Assembly: GCA_947501885.1 (NCBI GenBank)
Contig: CANMXN010000001.1
Coordinates: 806,001 to 870,000, forward strand
DNA: 64,000 nucleotides
DNA from: an uncultured Sphingorhabdus sp.
Lineage (GTDB): Bacteria; Pseudomonadota; Alphaproteobacteria; Sphingomonadales; Sphingomonadaceae
Direction of reading: 5' to 3'
Under the pieces are notes generated by a model. The model worked only from the letters and a program-made list of their open reading frames with translations, was not told the origin of the DNA and did not search any database. Below are positions 39,128-47,993 of this stretch, in pieces. The position numbers and the translations under genes were made by a program. Position 1 is the stretch's first letter, and each line of letters begins with the position of its first letter.

Positions 39128-39730
39128 ATGCCTTCTTATGATGACCAAAATAATAAATTTCGCCATGACCGTTTTCACGGACGGGTGCGGCAAGAAGGCA
39201 CAATCTGCCATGTCGAGGACTGCCAAGAGGCTGGCGAATTTCGTGCGCCCAATCAATATGCGCCCCGCACCCATGATGGCCCGCCACCTGCTATGTGGTT
39301 GTGCCTTACCCATATTCGCGCCTTTAACGCATCTTATGATTATTTTTCAGGCATGAGCGAAGATGAAATTTACGAAGCCCAGCATCCCGCAACGGGATGG
39401 GATGCCAATAATCGCTGGCCCAATGGCAGCAACCCGCCGCCAAGATGGAGCGATTTCACCGATCCGCTTGATGCTATTGGCGCCAAATATAAAGGCGGTA
39501 TTGGATCCATTTTAAGCGATAGCAAACCTGAGAATCGCGCCGATACCAAAGCCTTAAAAGTCATGGGTCTCAAGGGGGATGTCAGCCGTAGTGATATTCG
39601 TAAAAAATATGGCGAATTATTGCGCCGTTATCATCCAGACCGCAATGGCGGCGATCGCAGTCATGAAAAAGCTTTGCAAGACGTAATTTCTGCTTATACG
39701 CATCTCAAAGCATCAGAAAATTTTAAATGA
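39128..39730 (+). CDS. J-domain (DnaJ-like) protein
   Basis: A 200-residue protein whose last 55 residues are a J domain: SDIRKKYGELLRRYHPDRN with the HPD motif at 169-171, required to stimulate DnaK ATPase. The N-terminal part has Cys residues (CHVEDC and a later WLCL) and the motif RAPNQYAPRTHDGPPPAMWL, as in the uncharacterised J proteins found before cobS in alphaproteobacteria. It is followed by cobS after 66 bases. Confidence 0.88.
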   Translation: MPSYDDQNNKFRHDRFHGRVRQEGTICHVEDCQEAGEFRAPNQYAPRTHDGPPPAMWLCLTHIRAFNASYDYFSGMSEDEIYEAQHPATGWDANNRWPNGSNPPPRWSDFTDPLDAIGAKYKGGIGSILSDSKPENRADTKALKVMGLKGDVSRSDIRKKYGELLRRYHPDRNGGDRSHEKALQDVISAYTHLKASENFK

Positions 39731-39796
39731 GGGCTTTCGCAGCGCCACTATAATCTTTAAGCATGTGATTAAATTTTAAGAGTAATAGGAAATATA

Positions 39797-40771
39797 ATGT
39801 CCGATACCGTCAATATGAATGCCACCACTGCGATGCAGACCCCCGATAAGATGGTCAAAGCCCGCGATGTATTTGGCATTGATTTGGATATGGAAGTCCC
39901 AGCATTTAGCGAGAAAGATGAGCGCGTTCCTGATCTTGACGAATCTTATGTCTTTGATGAAGAAACAACCGCCGCTATTTTGGCTGGCTTTGCCTTTAAC
40001 CGCCGCGTCATGGTCCAAGGTTATCATGGTACCGGAAAATCCACCCATATCGAACAAGTGGCTGCACGCCTAAATTGGCCCTGTATCCGTATCAACCTTG
40101 ATGCGCATATCAGCCGTATTGATCTGGTGGGCCGCGATGCGATTGTCCTAAAAGATGGCAAGCAAGTTACCGAATTTCGTGAAGGGCTGCTTCCTTGGGC
40201 GCTGCAAACCCCAACGGCGATTGTGTTTGACGAATATGATGCTGGCCGCCCTGATGTAATGTTCGTTATCCAGCGCGTTTTGGAAACCGAGGGCAAATTG
40301 ACCTTACTCGACCAAAACCGCGTCATTCGCCCGAACCCCTATTTCCGTCTGTTTGCTACGGCCAATACTGTGGGTCTTGGCGATACCAGCGGCCTTTATC
40401 ATGGCACGCAGCAAATCAACCAAGGACAGATGGACCGTTGGAACATTGTTGTGACGCTCAATTATTTACCCGCAGCAACCGAAGCCAAAGTTATCCTCTC
40501 TAAAGTGGGTGATGCCGACACTGATGTTGTCGATAAAATGATTATGGTGGCTGATCTCTCGCGTAAAGGATTTATCGGTGGGGATATTTCGACCGTGATG
40601 AGCCCGCGCACAGTGATTAGCTGGGCGCAAAACGCCGCTATCTTTGGTGATGTTGGTTTCGCTTTCCGTCTAAGCTTCCTCAACAAATGTGATGATGCCG
40701 AGCGGATGTTGGTCGCCGAATATTATCAACGCGTCTTTGGCGAAGATTTACCCGAGAGCATCGCAGGGTAA
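39797..40771 (+). CDS. cobS: CobS-like AAA+ ATPase (cobaltochelatase subunit)
   Basis: A 324-residue AAA+ protein. Walker A GYHGTGKS (75-82), Walker [11 protein letters not shown], and the sensor region [17 protein letters not shown] are intact. In aerobic cobalamin synthesis CobS and CobT form the ATPase complex that drives CobN to insert cobalt. The start [20 protein letters not shown] is preceded by TAGGAAAT. Normally cobT follows directly; here a different gene does, and no cobT, cobN or other cob gene is in the window, so the role may not be cobalt insertion. Confidence 0.92.
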   Translation: MSDTVNMNATTAMQTPDKMVKARDVFGIDLDMEVPAFSEKDERVPDLDESYVFDEETTAAILAGFAFNRRVMVQGYHGTGKSTHIEQVAARLNWPCIRINLDAHISRIDLVGRDAIVLKDGKQVTEFREGLLPWALQTPTAIVFDEYDAGRPDVMFVIQRVLETEGKLTLLDQNRVIRPNPYFRLFATANTVGLGDTSGLYHGTQQINQGQMDRWNIVVTLNYLPAATEAKVILSKVGDADTDVVDKMIMVADLSRKGFIGGDISTVMSPRTVISWAQNAAIFGDVGFAFRLSFLNKCDDAERMLVAEYYQRVFGEDLPESIAG

Positions 40772-40789
40772 GAATATTAGGAAACCGCA

Positions 40790-41386
40790 TTGCCTATTTC
40801 TCTCATAAAATCTGACTTAGAGTTATCCCATCATAAAAAATGGAAACTATGGTTAGATAAAACGGCTGAGATTCGGGATAGATACAAACATGCAGAAGAT
40901 GGAGACGATCCTCTAGGATATAATGAAACGGCTTCCGTCAGCGTTATGGCAAGCGCAGCCTATGCATGTGGCGGTTATGCTCTAGCTGAATATGTTTCGC
41001 AAAAACGTACAAAAGAAGACCGTAGGCGCAAAGGACATGGCCGCGATGATCTATATGCCGTTATAGAGGGCGATTGGTGGGTCTTTGAATATAAGCAATT
41101 ATTTTGCACTACTAAAAACAATCTATACGAAAAGCTTAATGATAAATTTGATGAAGCGTGCGATTGTGCAAAGCAGACAGATTCTCTTGAAACGCGCGAA
41201 AGAGGCGTTGCGGTATTAATTGTCTATATTGCAGATGAAGATAGTAAGGGTGACCTTCAAAAAGAATATATCAAGACCATAATTAACTTTATAATAGACA
41301 ATGAAAAAGTAAAACTCGCGGCCTGTCTTGACGAGTGTGTTTCTAAAAGTCAGTGCTTTATAGCGTTTAGTGATCCATTTAAATAA
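40790..41386 (+). CDS. Unknown protein, possible PD-(D/E)xK nuclease-like fold
   Basis: A 198-residue protein starting at a TTG (40790) that follows AGGAA by six bases; no nearer ATG gives the N-terminus. The centre reads RDDLYAVIEGDWWVFEYKQ: an Asp pair (86/87), then a beta-strand-like WWVFEYK with Glu100 and Lys102. That D...ExK pattern, with an upstream Glu46, matches the active-site layout of PD-(D/E)xK nucleases. Many Cys are present in the C-terminal half. I recognise no family. It is 18 bases after cobS and occupies the place of cobT, so it is probably cotranscribed. Confidence 0.6.
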   Translation: MPISLIKSDLELSHHKKWKLWLDKTAEIRDRYKHAEDGDDPLGYNETASVSVMASAAYACGGYALAEYVSQKRTKEDRRRKGHGRDDLYAVIEGDWWVFEYKQLFCTTKNNLYEKLNDKFDEACDCAKQTDSLETRERGVAVLIVYIADEDSKGDLQKEYIKTIINFIIDNEKVKLAACLDECVSKSQCFIAFSDPFK

Positions 41387-41509
41387 GGGAGCATCGTCTA
41401 TAAATTAGCTACCTCAACACTATATTGTACTAATTTTGAAATTCAAAATATGGATGCGGCAGAAAATATTAAATATAAAACAGATCAACTTCGCAATTGC
41501 CTCAATTTA

Positions 41510-42148
41510 TCAACTATCCCCGCTAAAGGCGAGCACTGCACTAGAACCCTCACCATCTGATGTAACAGTCAAATTATAATCTTTTCCATCGTCTGTTTTA
41601 CCGCTTACATTAGTGCCTGTGCGCTTTGCGCTACCGCCCTCTTTCTCAAACTTCTTCACAAACCAGTCCGCCACAGTGGCGGGTTTATCTGGTGCAAAAA
41701 ACTTTATCTCAACTTGGCCTTTGCCCGATGAATTGCCGTTATTATTCTGCGTTTGTGAATTAACATTCACGCCTCTGATTTTTGAACCTGGGTAAAGGTC
41801 ATCACTGCGATTACTTTTTTCAATAATAGACTTTGGAATATCAATATTAATATCGACACCATTGGCCTTGAGCGAGAATTTCCCATCACTGCTCGAAGAA
41901 GTTGACGAACTAGAAGAGCTGCTCGAATTACCATTATTTGAACTGATCGAGGTTGATGAGCCATTTGAACTGTTTGACGTACTTGTCGAAACACTGGTCC
42001 CGTCATCCAAATCAATCTCTATCGCAAGCTCTTCTTCTGTCTCTTCATCAACTTTATTACACGCAGATATAGCCAAAACTGTGGCTAAGGCAGCTATTAT
42101 TACTGGAGTTTTATATGTTAAGTTTTTATAAAGTGATCGCATCATCAT
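41510..42148 (-). CDS. Lipoprotein with Ser/Asn-rich linker, function unknown
   Basis: A 212-residue protein with a lipobox LAISAC (Cys about residue 30), so it is anchored to a membrane outside the cytoplasm. After a short acidic stretch (EETEEELAIEIDLDD) comes a 50-residue linker almost entirely Ser, Asn, Gly and Thr, then a globular C-terminal domain (about 100-212) with KFSLKANGVDINIDIPKS and KFFAPDKPATVADWFVKKF. The tail may bind another partner. I recognise no family. Start: three consecutive ATGs, preceded by GGAG. Confidence 0.7.
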   Translation of the reverse strand: MMMRSLYKNLTYKTPVIIAALATVLAISACNKVDEETEEELAIEIDLDDGTSVSTSTSNSSNGSSTSISSNNGNSSSSSSSSTSSSSDGKFSLKANGVDINIDIPKSIIEKSNRSDDLYPGSKIRGVNVNSQTQNNNGNSSGKGQVEIKFFAPDKPATVADWFVKKFEKEGGSAKRTGTNVSGKTDDGKDYNLTVTSDGEGSSAVLAFSGDS

Positions 42149-42215
42149 TCTCCATCTGTATTGCTATAATAACACAGTGGCCATATCCCTCCATAATGTC
42201 AACTAAGGCTATCAA

Positions 42216-43079
42216 TTAATCGGCAAAAAACTGCCGTGCATCGACCAACGCCACATCATCACGCTTTTCCATTGCTTCAAGGATTTTATATTTATGCCAT
42301 GCTCCAAATATTATAAGCACACGCTTTGGATTATCTTTGGATGCCCCTTGCGCGATTAAACTATCCAAGCCTTGAGTCATAAGATCAATATGAGCTTTAT
42401 TAATAGGACCCCAACCACCAGCACCGATATCAGCATCAAAATAAGTCTCATAAGGCGTTTGAGCAGCTTTAACTTCATCGTCATATTGCTGTGTATGAAT
42501 GTAGAGCGGGTCATCACTTTTACCCGATTGTATACGGCTCATATTGCGGCGCGCTGCAATATGCTCATTCCACTGCGCGCGGCGTGCAGGGTCATTTTCA
42601 ATACGTTTAAGCACTGCTGAACGATCATTTGCCAATTGCCGCGACCAAGCCGCTGTTGGAACAAGATCATAGTTCAATTGTTTTTTCAGCGGAAATACAA
42701 CATCGGTTAATTCAGGAAATGCGCGTGTTCTTCGCTCTCGCACTTCACCAAATTGATCAAAGCTAGATTGTGCTTGAGCAAGACTAGATAGCGGTATTTC
42801 AATAAAAATAGTGTCAGGTTTAAAATTACGTATTGCTTTTTCTAACACAGCCAATGAATAGCTATTGCTTCTTTTATGTCCACTATGGATGGCACCAAAC
42901 ACCGCTATGGTAAATTCTTTTTTAGCAATATCATCATTATCTGCAGCCGCAGCACTGTTATCATGCGATAAATCAGAGCTACATGCCGCCAATAAAAATG
43001 GCATAGTTAATAAAAATACATATTTTTTTATTAAGCCTTTCACATAGGCTGAAATAGAGAGATATCTTATATTTTTCAT
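42216..43079 (-). CDS. Lipoprotein with TraB/ChaN-like domain
   Basis: A 287-residue protein with a lipobox LLAACS (Cys about residue 32). The remainder has a TraB/GumN-ChaN-type layout: IAVFGAIHSGHKRSN at the start, TIFIEIPLSSLAQAQ, and at the end VLIIFGAWHKYKILEAMEK with VALVDARQFF. Related domains bind heme or act as metal-dependent proteases, but the canonical GxxH motif differs here, so I leave function open. It follows the previous leftward gene's promoter side at 67 bases and may be cotranscribed upstream of it. Confidence 0.65.
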   Translation of the reverse strand: MKNIRYLSISAYVKGLIKKYVFLLTMPFLLAACSSDLSHDNSAAAADNDDIAKKEFTIAVFGAIHSGHKRSNSYSLAVLEKAIRNFKPDTIFIEIPLSSLAQAQSSFDQFGEVRERRTRAFPELTDVVFPLKKQLNYDLVPTAAWSRQLANDRSAVLKRIENDPARRAQWNEHIAARRNMSRIQSGKSDDPLYIHTQQYDDEVKAAQTPYETYFDADIGAGGWGPINKAHIDLMTQGLDSLIAQGASKDNPKRVLIIFGAWHKYKILEAMEKRDDVALVDARQFFAD

Positions 43080-43247
43080 AATATTAGCAATAGCTTTTTC
43101 AAAAACCTTTCATAAACCAGTGATAAAATAAGTAATAATCATAGTTAATTATTACTTTAACACTTTGTATCATCATATATAATTTTATAAAAATAATAAT
43201 TTGTTAGTAACCTCAGCATATATTGGCATCAACTTAGGGTAAAACAA

Positions 43248-45692
43248 ATGATCACACAACAGTTTAACCAATTTTGGGGAAACATATGGAAAGCGCTGCG
43301 CAATACAATAAGCCTTGACAGCAAAAGCCTTGCCCCTGTTGTAAAAGTCAATTTGCTACAAACTCACGCGCAATCAATGTTCATATCATTCGTTGGTGGC
43401 TTAACGACGCTCGCTATCCTTCTCTATGTTTTTCACGATAGAATGAGTCTCTTAACAATAATATTGGGTATTAGTTTAACAACATGTATTGTAATTCACC
43501 GTGCATCTTTAGGTAAGAAAATCAGATCGCTAGACATTAATGATACCGACGATATAGAAGAAATATGGATATCATTGTGTCGTAACACTATTTACTATGG
43601 ATCTTGTTGGGCTGTTTCCATTTATTACGCTATGCAGCTTGCAACACCATCAGAACAAATCGTTGTTGTTGCCGCTGGCGCTGGTATGATGAGCGGCTGT
43701 ACCATTTCATATCGTACAGTTTCATCGGCCGCAAAAATTGCGATCACTCTCATCGCAAATGGATGCCTCCTCGCCATACATTCAGAACATAGCAGTGTAG
43801 CCCATGCGACCATGTTGTTAATCGTTGGTTATTATTTAGTTCTTATGCGTCATATCATTGGAACCAGTGCCAATATTGTTACGCGTATTACCCGCGAACA
43901 AGAACTCAAAATATCAGCCGAAACCATCAATATGCTCTTAACGGATTATACCGAACAAGGGTCAGACTGGCTCATCGAATTTTGCGGAAGCGGAAAGCTC
44001 ATTAATCCATGCAAAAGAATGGCTGAGGCTTCTTCTATACCCATTGAGACATTAGAACAGAATAATATATTCAACATAATTCATGAAAATGAACATTCCA
44101 AGGAATTAAGAAACCAAATTTTTTATGGTCGTTCATTACGCAAACATATCATCTCATTGAGTGTCGGAGAAGAACAACGCTGGTGGTCAATCACTGCCAA
44201 AGTGACTAAGAATAAAGATATTAGCGATGATATAGATAATACTCGATATCATTATCGCGGCGTTGTTAGCGATATTACAGCACAAAGGCAGGCCGAAGAA
44301 AAAGTTAAGCATATGGCACATTTTGATGCCCTTACGGATTTACCAAATCGTTTTAACTTTAATCAAAACCTAAGCCACGCCATGCAGGTTAATGATACGA
44401 AACTAGGTTTAATGTATCTTGATTTAGATAATTTCAAAGCCGTTAATGATACATTAGGACACCCAGTAGGCGATAAATTACTGCAATCAGTCTCAAGACG
44501 ATTATTGGCCTGTTTGCAAAGTCAAGATATCGTAGCTCGTTTGGGCGGTGATGAATTTGCTGTCATTATTAAAGATTGTGATGAAGAAATATGCAAATCT
44601 ATTGCGGAACGTATTATTACAGAATTATCAACACCTTTTCAAATTGATGGTCACGATATAATAATTGGTTGCAGTGTCGGCATTGCCATCGCTCTTGAAG
44701 ATGGCGGCACCCCAGAAATATTATTACGCAACGCTGATTTGGCACTATATTCAGCAAAATCAAATGGCCGCAACCGTTCTGTAAAATATGTTTCAGGTAT
44801 GGACGAATCCGCACGCAACAGACGTATATTAGAAATGGATATGCGCGGGGCTCTGGCCAAAAATGAAATGATGCTACATTATCAACCTATTGTTGATTTA
44901 AACAAAGATGAGACAATTGGATATGAAGCCCTTATTCGTTGGAACCATCCAGAACGTGGCACTGTTATGCCCGATCAATTCATTCCCGTTGCAGAGGAAA
45001 CCGGCCTAATCGTGCAACTTGGCGAATGGGCTATCCGAAAAGCTATGGATGATATGATGCAATGGCCAGACACATTCCATCTATCCATCAATCTATCTCC
45101 TGCTCAGATGCGCAGCCAGAGTTTAATTGCAACTATCGTCAACATGCTTGCCCGTACAGGCATTTCATCAAACCGTATCTGTCTGGAGATTACAGAAACA
45201 GCATTGATGCAAGATAGTGAAGCCAATCTCGCAACGCTCCACAAATTGCGTGAGCTTGGGCTTAAAATTGCTTTAGATGATTTTGGAACAGGCTATTCTT
45301 CGCTTAATTATCTGCGTAGTTTCCCATTAGATAAAATCAAGATTGACCGTTGTTTCATTGATGAAATTGACTCTAGTGCAGAGTGTCAAGCCATCATTAA
45401 ATCAATCACTGATCTTGCCAATAGCTTAGGCATATTAACTGCAGCCGAGGGCGTAGAGCGCGACGAACAAATTCAATTTCTAAAAGATCAAGGCTGCGTT
45501 GAGGCCCAAGGCTATTTATATAGCAAGGCAGTGCCGCAGAATCAGTTATCAGAACTTGAGCAACGCGCCGATACGGATAATATATTGATACATATGGAAG
45601 AAAAACGCCAAGATCAAAATACTTCCCAAAAGGTGAGGCAACAAAAGCCTCGCACATCGCATAAAAATAAGCTCAAATCCTCTAACGGATAA
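43248..45692 (+). CDS. Membrane GGDEF/EAL cyclic-di-GMP protein
   Basis: An 814-residue signalling protein. An N-terminal membrane region (about residues 35-215, five or six hydrophobic segments) is followed by a PAS-like sensor segment (about 225-355), a GGDEF domain and an EAL domain. GGDEF is intact (about residues 432-436), so diguanylate cyclase activity is possible; the upstream inhibitory site reads QSQD instead of RxxD, so product feedback is probably lost. The EAL domain keeps EALIRW, LEITET, LDDFGTGYSSL, KIDRCF and EGVER, so phosphodiesterase activity is likely. AGGG lies upstream of the ATG. It may tune biofilm or motility, but nothing local shows which. Confidence 0.93.
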   Translation: MITQQFNQFWGNIWKALRNTISLDSKSLAPVVKVNLLQTHAQSMFISFVGGLTTLAILLYVFHDRMSLLTIILGISLTTCIVIHRASLGKKIRSLDINDTDDIEEIWISLCRNTIYYGSCWAVSIYYAMQLATPSEQIVVVAAGAGMMSGCTISYRTVSSAAKIAITLIANGCLLAIHSEHSSVAHATMLLIVGYYLVLMRHIIGTSANIVTRITREQELKISAETINMLLTDYTEQGSDWLIEFCGSGKLINPCKRMAEASSIPIETLEQNNIFNIIHENEHSKELRNQIFYGRSLRKHIISLSVGEEQRWWSITAKVTKNKDISDDIDNTRYHYRGVVSDITAQRQAEEKVKHMAHFDALTDLPNRFNFNQNLSHAMQVNDTKLGLMYLDLDNFKAVNDTLGHPVGDKLLQSVSRRLLACLQSQDIVARLGGDEFAVIIKDCDEEICKSIAERIITELSTPFQIDGHDIIIGCSVGIAIALEDGGTPEILLRNADLALYSAKSNGRNRSVKYVSGMDESARNRRILEMDMRGALAKNEMMLHYQPIVDLNKDETIGYEALIRWNHPERGTVMPDQFIPVAEETGLIVQLGEWAIRKAMDDMMQWPDTFHLSINLSPAQMRSQSLIATIVNMLARTGISSNRICLEITETALMQDSEANLATLHKLRELGLKIALDDFGTGYSSLNYLRSFPLDKIKIDRCFIDEIDSSAECQAIIKSITDLANSLGILTAAEGVERDEQIQFLKDQGCVEAQGYLYSKAVPQNQLSELEQRADTDNILIHMEEKRQDQNTSQKVRQQKPRTSHKNKLKSSNG

Positions 45693-45717
45693 GAGAAAAT
45701 ATTATATATTATAGTGG

Positions 45718-45840
45718 GATAAAATAATGGCCCCTGCCGTTAAGCAGAGGCCATATTCGTGCCAGCGGAAGAGGAGAGAGAGGAGAGAGTATCCGCTGGG
45801 CTTCGATGATTACTCATCGTCTAAAGCTCATATGGAGATT
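45718..45840 (-). ncRNA. Candidate small RNA with CU-rich loop and intrinsic terminator
   Basis: The minus strand can form three hairpins in a row: CGATGA-GTAA-TCATCG (45819-45804), CCAGCGGA...TCCGCTGG (45799-45762) with a 22-base loop made almost only of C and U, and TGGCCTCTGC-TTAACG-GCAGGGGCCA (45753-45728) followed by TTATTTTAT, a good Rho-independent terminator. The loop could pair with purine-rich Shine-Dalgarno sites. A TATATT box at 45851-45846 could be its -10, though no good -35 is visible. It lies in the 3' flank of the SDR gene, so it could also be a 3'-UTR-derived RNA. The start is approximate. Confidence 0.5.
45728..45753 (-). terminator. Rho-independent terminator (sRNA or SDR transcript)
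   Basis: Minus strand: a 10-bp stem with one G-U pair, a six-base loop and a TTATTTTAT tail at 45727-45719. It faces leftward, so it ends leftward transcripts; the rightward GGDEF/EAL gene gets no T-rich tail from it. Confidence 0.75.
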
Positions 45841-45911
45841 CTCTCAATATATTGCAATTGCGAAAAAACAAAATTGAGTTGCAGAAAACGCAATACTCTC
45901 ATTTTCTTACA

Positions 45912-46712
45912 TTATGGTTGAATGCTATTATGCGGTAATGAAGCATTTACAATGCCGCCATCACAAGCAATCGTCTCTCCCACGATATAATCGCCTGCCC
46001 TACTTGCTAGGAAAATAGCTGTTCCCGCCATATCCTCTGGGCTTCCAATACGCGGAAATGGAATGGACTTACCCACAGCATCGCCAAAATCTCGCGCTGC
46101 TTTATTCATATCCGATTGAAATGCACCCGGTGCAATTCCAGAAACCAATATATTATCTTTCACCATTCTTGCTGCAACGCGGCGCGTTAAATGAACAACC
46201 GCTGCCTTTGATGCTTGATAGCTATAGGTTTCCCAAGGGTTAATTCTAAATCCATCAATTGATGAGATATTAATAACCTTAGCAGGCCTCTCAAAGCTAC
46301 CACCAGCTTTCAGTAAATGTTGTAAATCGCGGGTTAAGAAGAACAGGCTTTTCACATTGAGGTCCATGACGCGGTCCCAACCAGCCTCGGTAAAATCATC
46401 AAAATCCTCACCCCAAGCAGCGCCCGCATTGTTGACCAAAATATCCAACCTATCTTCGCGCGATGTTATTTCCGCTACCAAGGCTCTAACGCCCTCTAAA
46501 TTAGAAATATCTTGCGGAATCCCAACTACTTTGTCCCCCAATTCATCAACCGTCGCTTGCACTTGGTCGGCTTTACGCGCTGTAATATAAACGCGCTCAC
46601 ATCCTGCTGCTAAAAAGCCCTCAACAATCATACGTCCGATACCGCGTGATCCGCCAGTGACCAATGCGATACGCCCTTTAAGCGAAAATAGATTTTCCAT
46701 ATTTATTGTCAT
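45912..46712 (-). CDS. SDR family oxidoreductase
   Basis: A 266-residue short-chain dehydrogenase. Cofactor motif VTGGSRGIGR (about residues 19-28), NNAG (as VNNAGAA), and the catalytic Tyr/Lys in YSYQASKAA with an upstream Ser (INISSIDG). AAGGA precedes the ATG. The layout resembles gluconate 5-dehydrogenase or 3-oxoacyl reductase subgroups, so it may oxidise a hydroxyacyl intermediate in the acyl-CoA pathway coded next to it. It is the last of three leftward genes. Confidence 0.88.
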   Translation of the reverse strand: MTINMENLFSLKGRIALVTGGSRGIGRMIVEGFLAAGCERVYITARKADQVQATVDELGDKVVGIPQDISNLEGVRALVAEITSREDRLDILVNNAGAAWGEDFDDFTEAGWDRVMDLNVKSLFFLTRDLQHLLKAGGSFERPAKVINISSIDGFRINPWETYSYQASKAAVVHLTRRVAARMVKDNILVSGIAPGAFQSDMNKAARDFGDAVGKSIPFPRIGSPEDMAGTAIFLASRAGDYIVGETIACDGGIVNASLPHNSIQP

Positions 46713-46747
46713 AATTCGTCCTTAAATGTTTAGGGTGAGGCCAGAGT

Positions 46748-47884
46748 TTAATAACCGTATAGTTGTGCCACACGATTAGCATGATAACGCGAGTCACCAA
46801 AAAATTCAGACAACCCCCGATCACGCTTCATATACAGGCCAATATCATATTCATCGGTCATGCCCACACCGCCGTGCATTTGAACACCTTCGCGCACAGC
46901 CAGATTACAAGCCAAACCAACTTTTGCCTTGGCTGCAGAAACCAGAAGTTCGGCACTATCTGCATTTGCATCAGCAGCTTCGGCGGCTTTACGCACAATC
47001 GCATCGGCAATTTCCATCTCTGAATATAGATGTGCCGCTCGGTGCTGTAATCCTTGGAATTCACCGATCAGTTGACCAAATTGCTTACGCTCTTTCAAAT
47101 AATCGAGCGTGATATGCATCGCGCCTGAGCCAACACCTACCATTTCAGCAGCACTGCCAACACGGCCAGCGCGCAAAATCCGATCCAGCACTTCTTGGCC
47201 CTGATCAACCTCACCAATAACAGCATCAGCCGTCAATTCGACATTATCAAAGCTTATATGCGCTGCCACCGCGCTATCGACCAAGCGCACAGCATCCATA
47301 TCCATGCCCTTAGTATCTTTTTCCACGGCAAATAGGGTCAGACCATCCTTATCCCCTGCACTACCAGCCGTGCGCGCTGCCACAATAATCATATCAGCGG
47401 ATGCACCATGAATGACAAATTGCTTTTTGCCATTGAGGCTAAAACCATTGCCCGAACGTTTTGCTTCCATTGCAATCGCTTCTGGACGGTGCTTGCCGCT
47501 CTCATCAATGGCAAGACCCAGCACTGTTTTGCCTTCGATAATGCCAGGCAGATAACGATCGCGTAGCGCTTTTGATCCGCCATTCAATCCTTCTACGCCC
47601 GCAATAGCCGTGGTTAAAAAGGGGGAAGGAGAAAGGTTACGGCCTACCTCTTTCATAATTATGCCAGCCTCGACAAGGCCCATACCTAGGCCGCCATCTT
47701 CTTCGCTCGCCATGATACCATTGAAACCCATCTCGCCAAATTGTTCCCACAATTTATGGCTGAACCCATCGGGGCAATTCTTATCTCTAAATTCTCTTAA
47801 ATGCGCAACTGGCGCTTCGCTTTTCATAAATTCAGCCGCGCTGTCTTCCAACATGCTCTGATCTTCGTCATAAAATAATGGCAT
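46748..47884 (-). CDS. Acyl-CoA dehydrogenase (FadE-like, small subunit type)
   Basis: A 378-residue flavoenzyme of the acyl-CoA dehydrogenase superfamily. Conserved stretches are FGEMGFNGIMASEEDGGLGM, LDYLKERKQFGQLIGEFQGL and MHGGVGMTDEYDIGLYMKR. A Glu in the usual catalytic-base position of the classic family is not obvious; in the FadE28/34-like branch such proteins often pair as heterotetramers, so it may work with the neighbouring 47994-49154 gene. The two genes are adjacent in one leftward operon (110-base gap). Confidence 0.88.
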   Translation of the reverse strand: MPLFYDEDQSMLEDSAAEFMKSEAPVAHLREFRDKNCPDGFSHKLWEQFGEMGFNGIMASEEDGGLGMGLVEAGIIMKEVGRNLSPSPFLTTAIAGVEGLNGGSKALRDRYLPGIIEGKTVLGLAIDESGKHRPEAIAMEAKRSGNGFSLNGKKQFVIHGASADMIIVAARTAGSAGDKDGLTLFAVEKDTKGMDMDAVRLVDSAVAAHISFDNVELTADAVIGEVDQGQEVLDRILRAGRVGSAAEMVGVGSGAMHITLDYLKERKQFGQLIGEFQGLQHRAAHLYSEMEIADAIVRKAAEAADANADSAELLVSAAKAKVGLACNLAVREGVQMHGGVGMTDEYDIGLYMKRDRGLSEFFGDSRYHANRVAQLYGY

Positions 47885-47993
47885 ATTCTCTCACTTATCT
47901 GGCTATTCTCAATAGCTCTAATTTGGTCTTAATTTGTGAATGACCAACCATGGGTAATATTAGTTCATGGCTAGCATATCGCTAAATCTGTAA

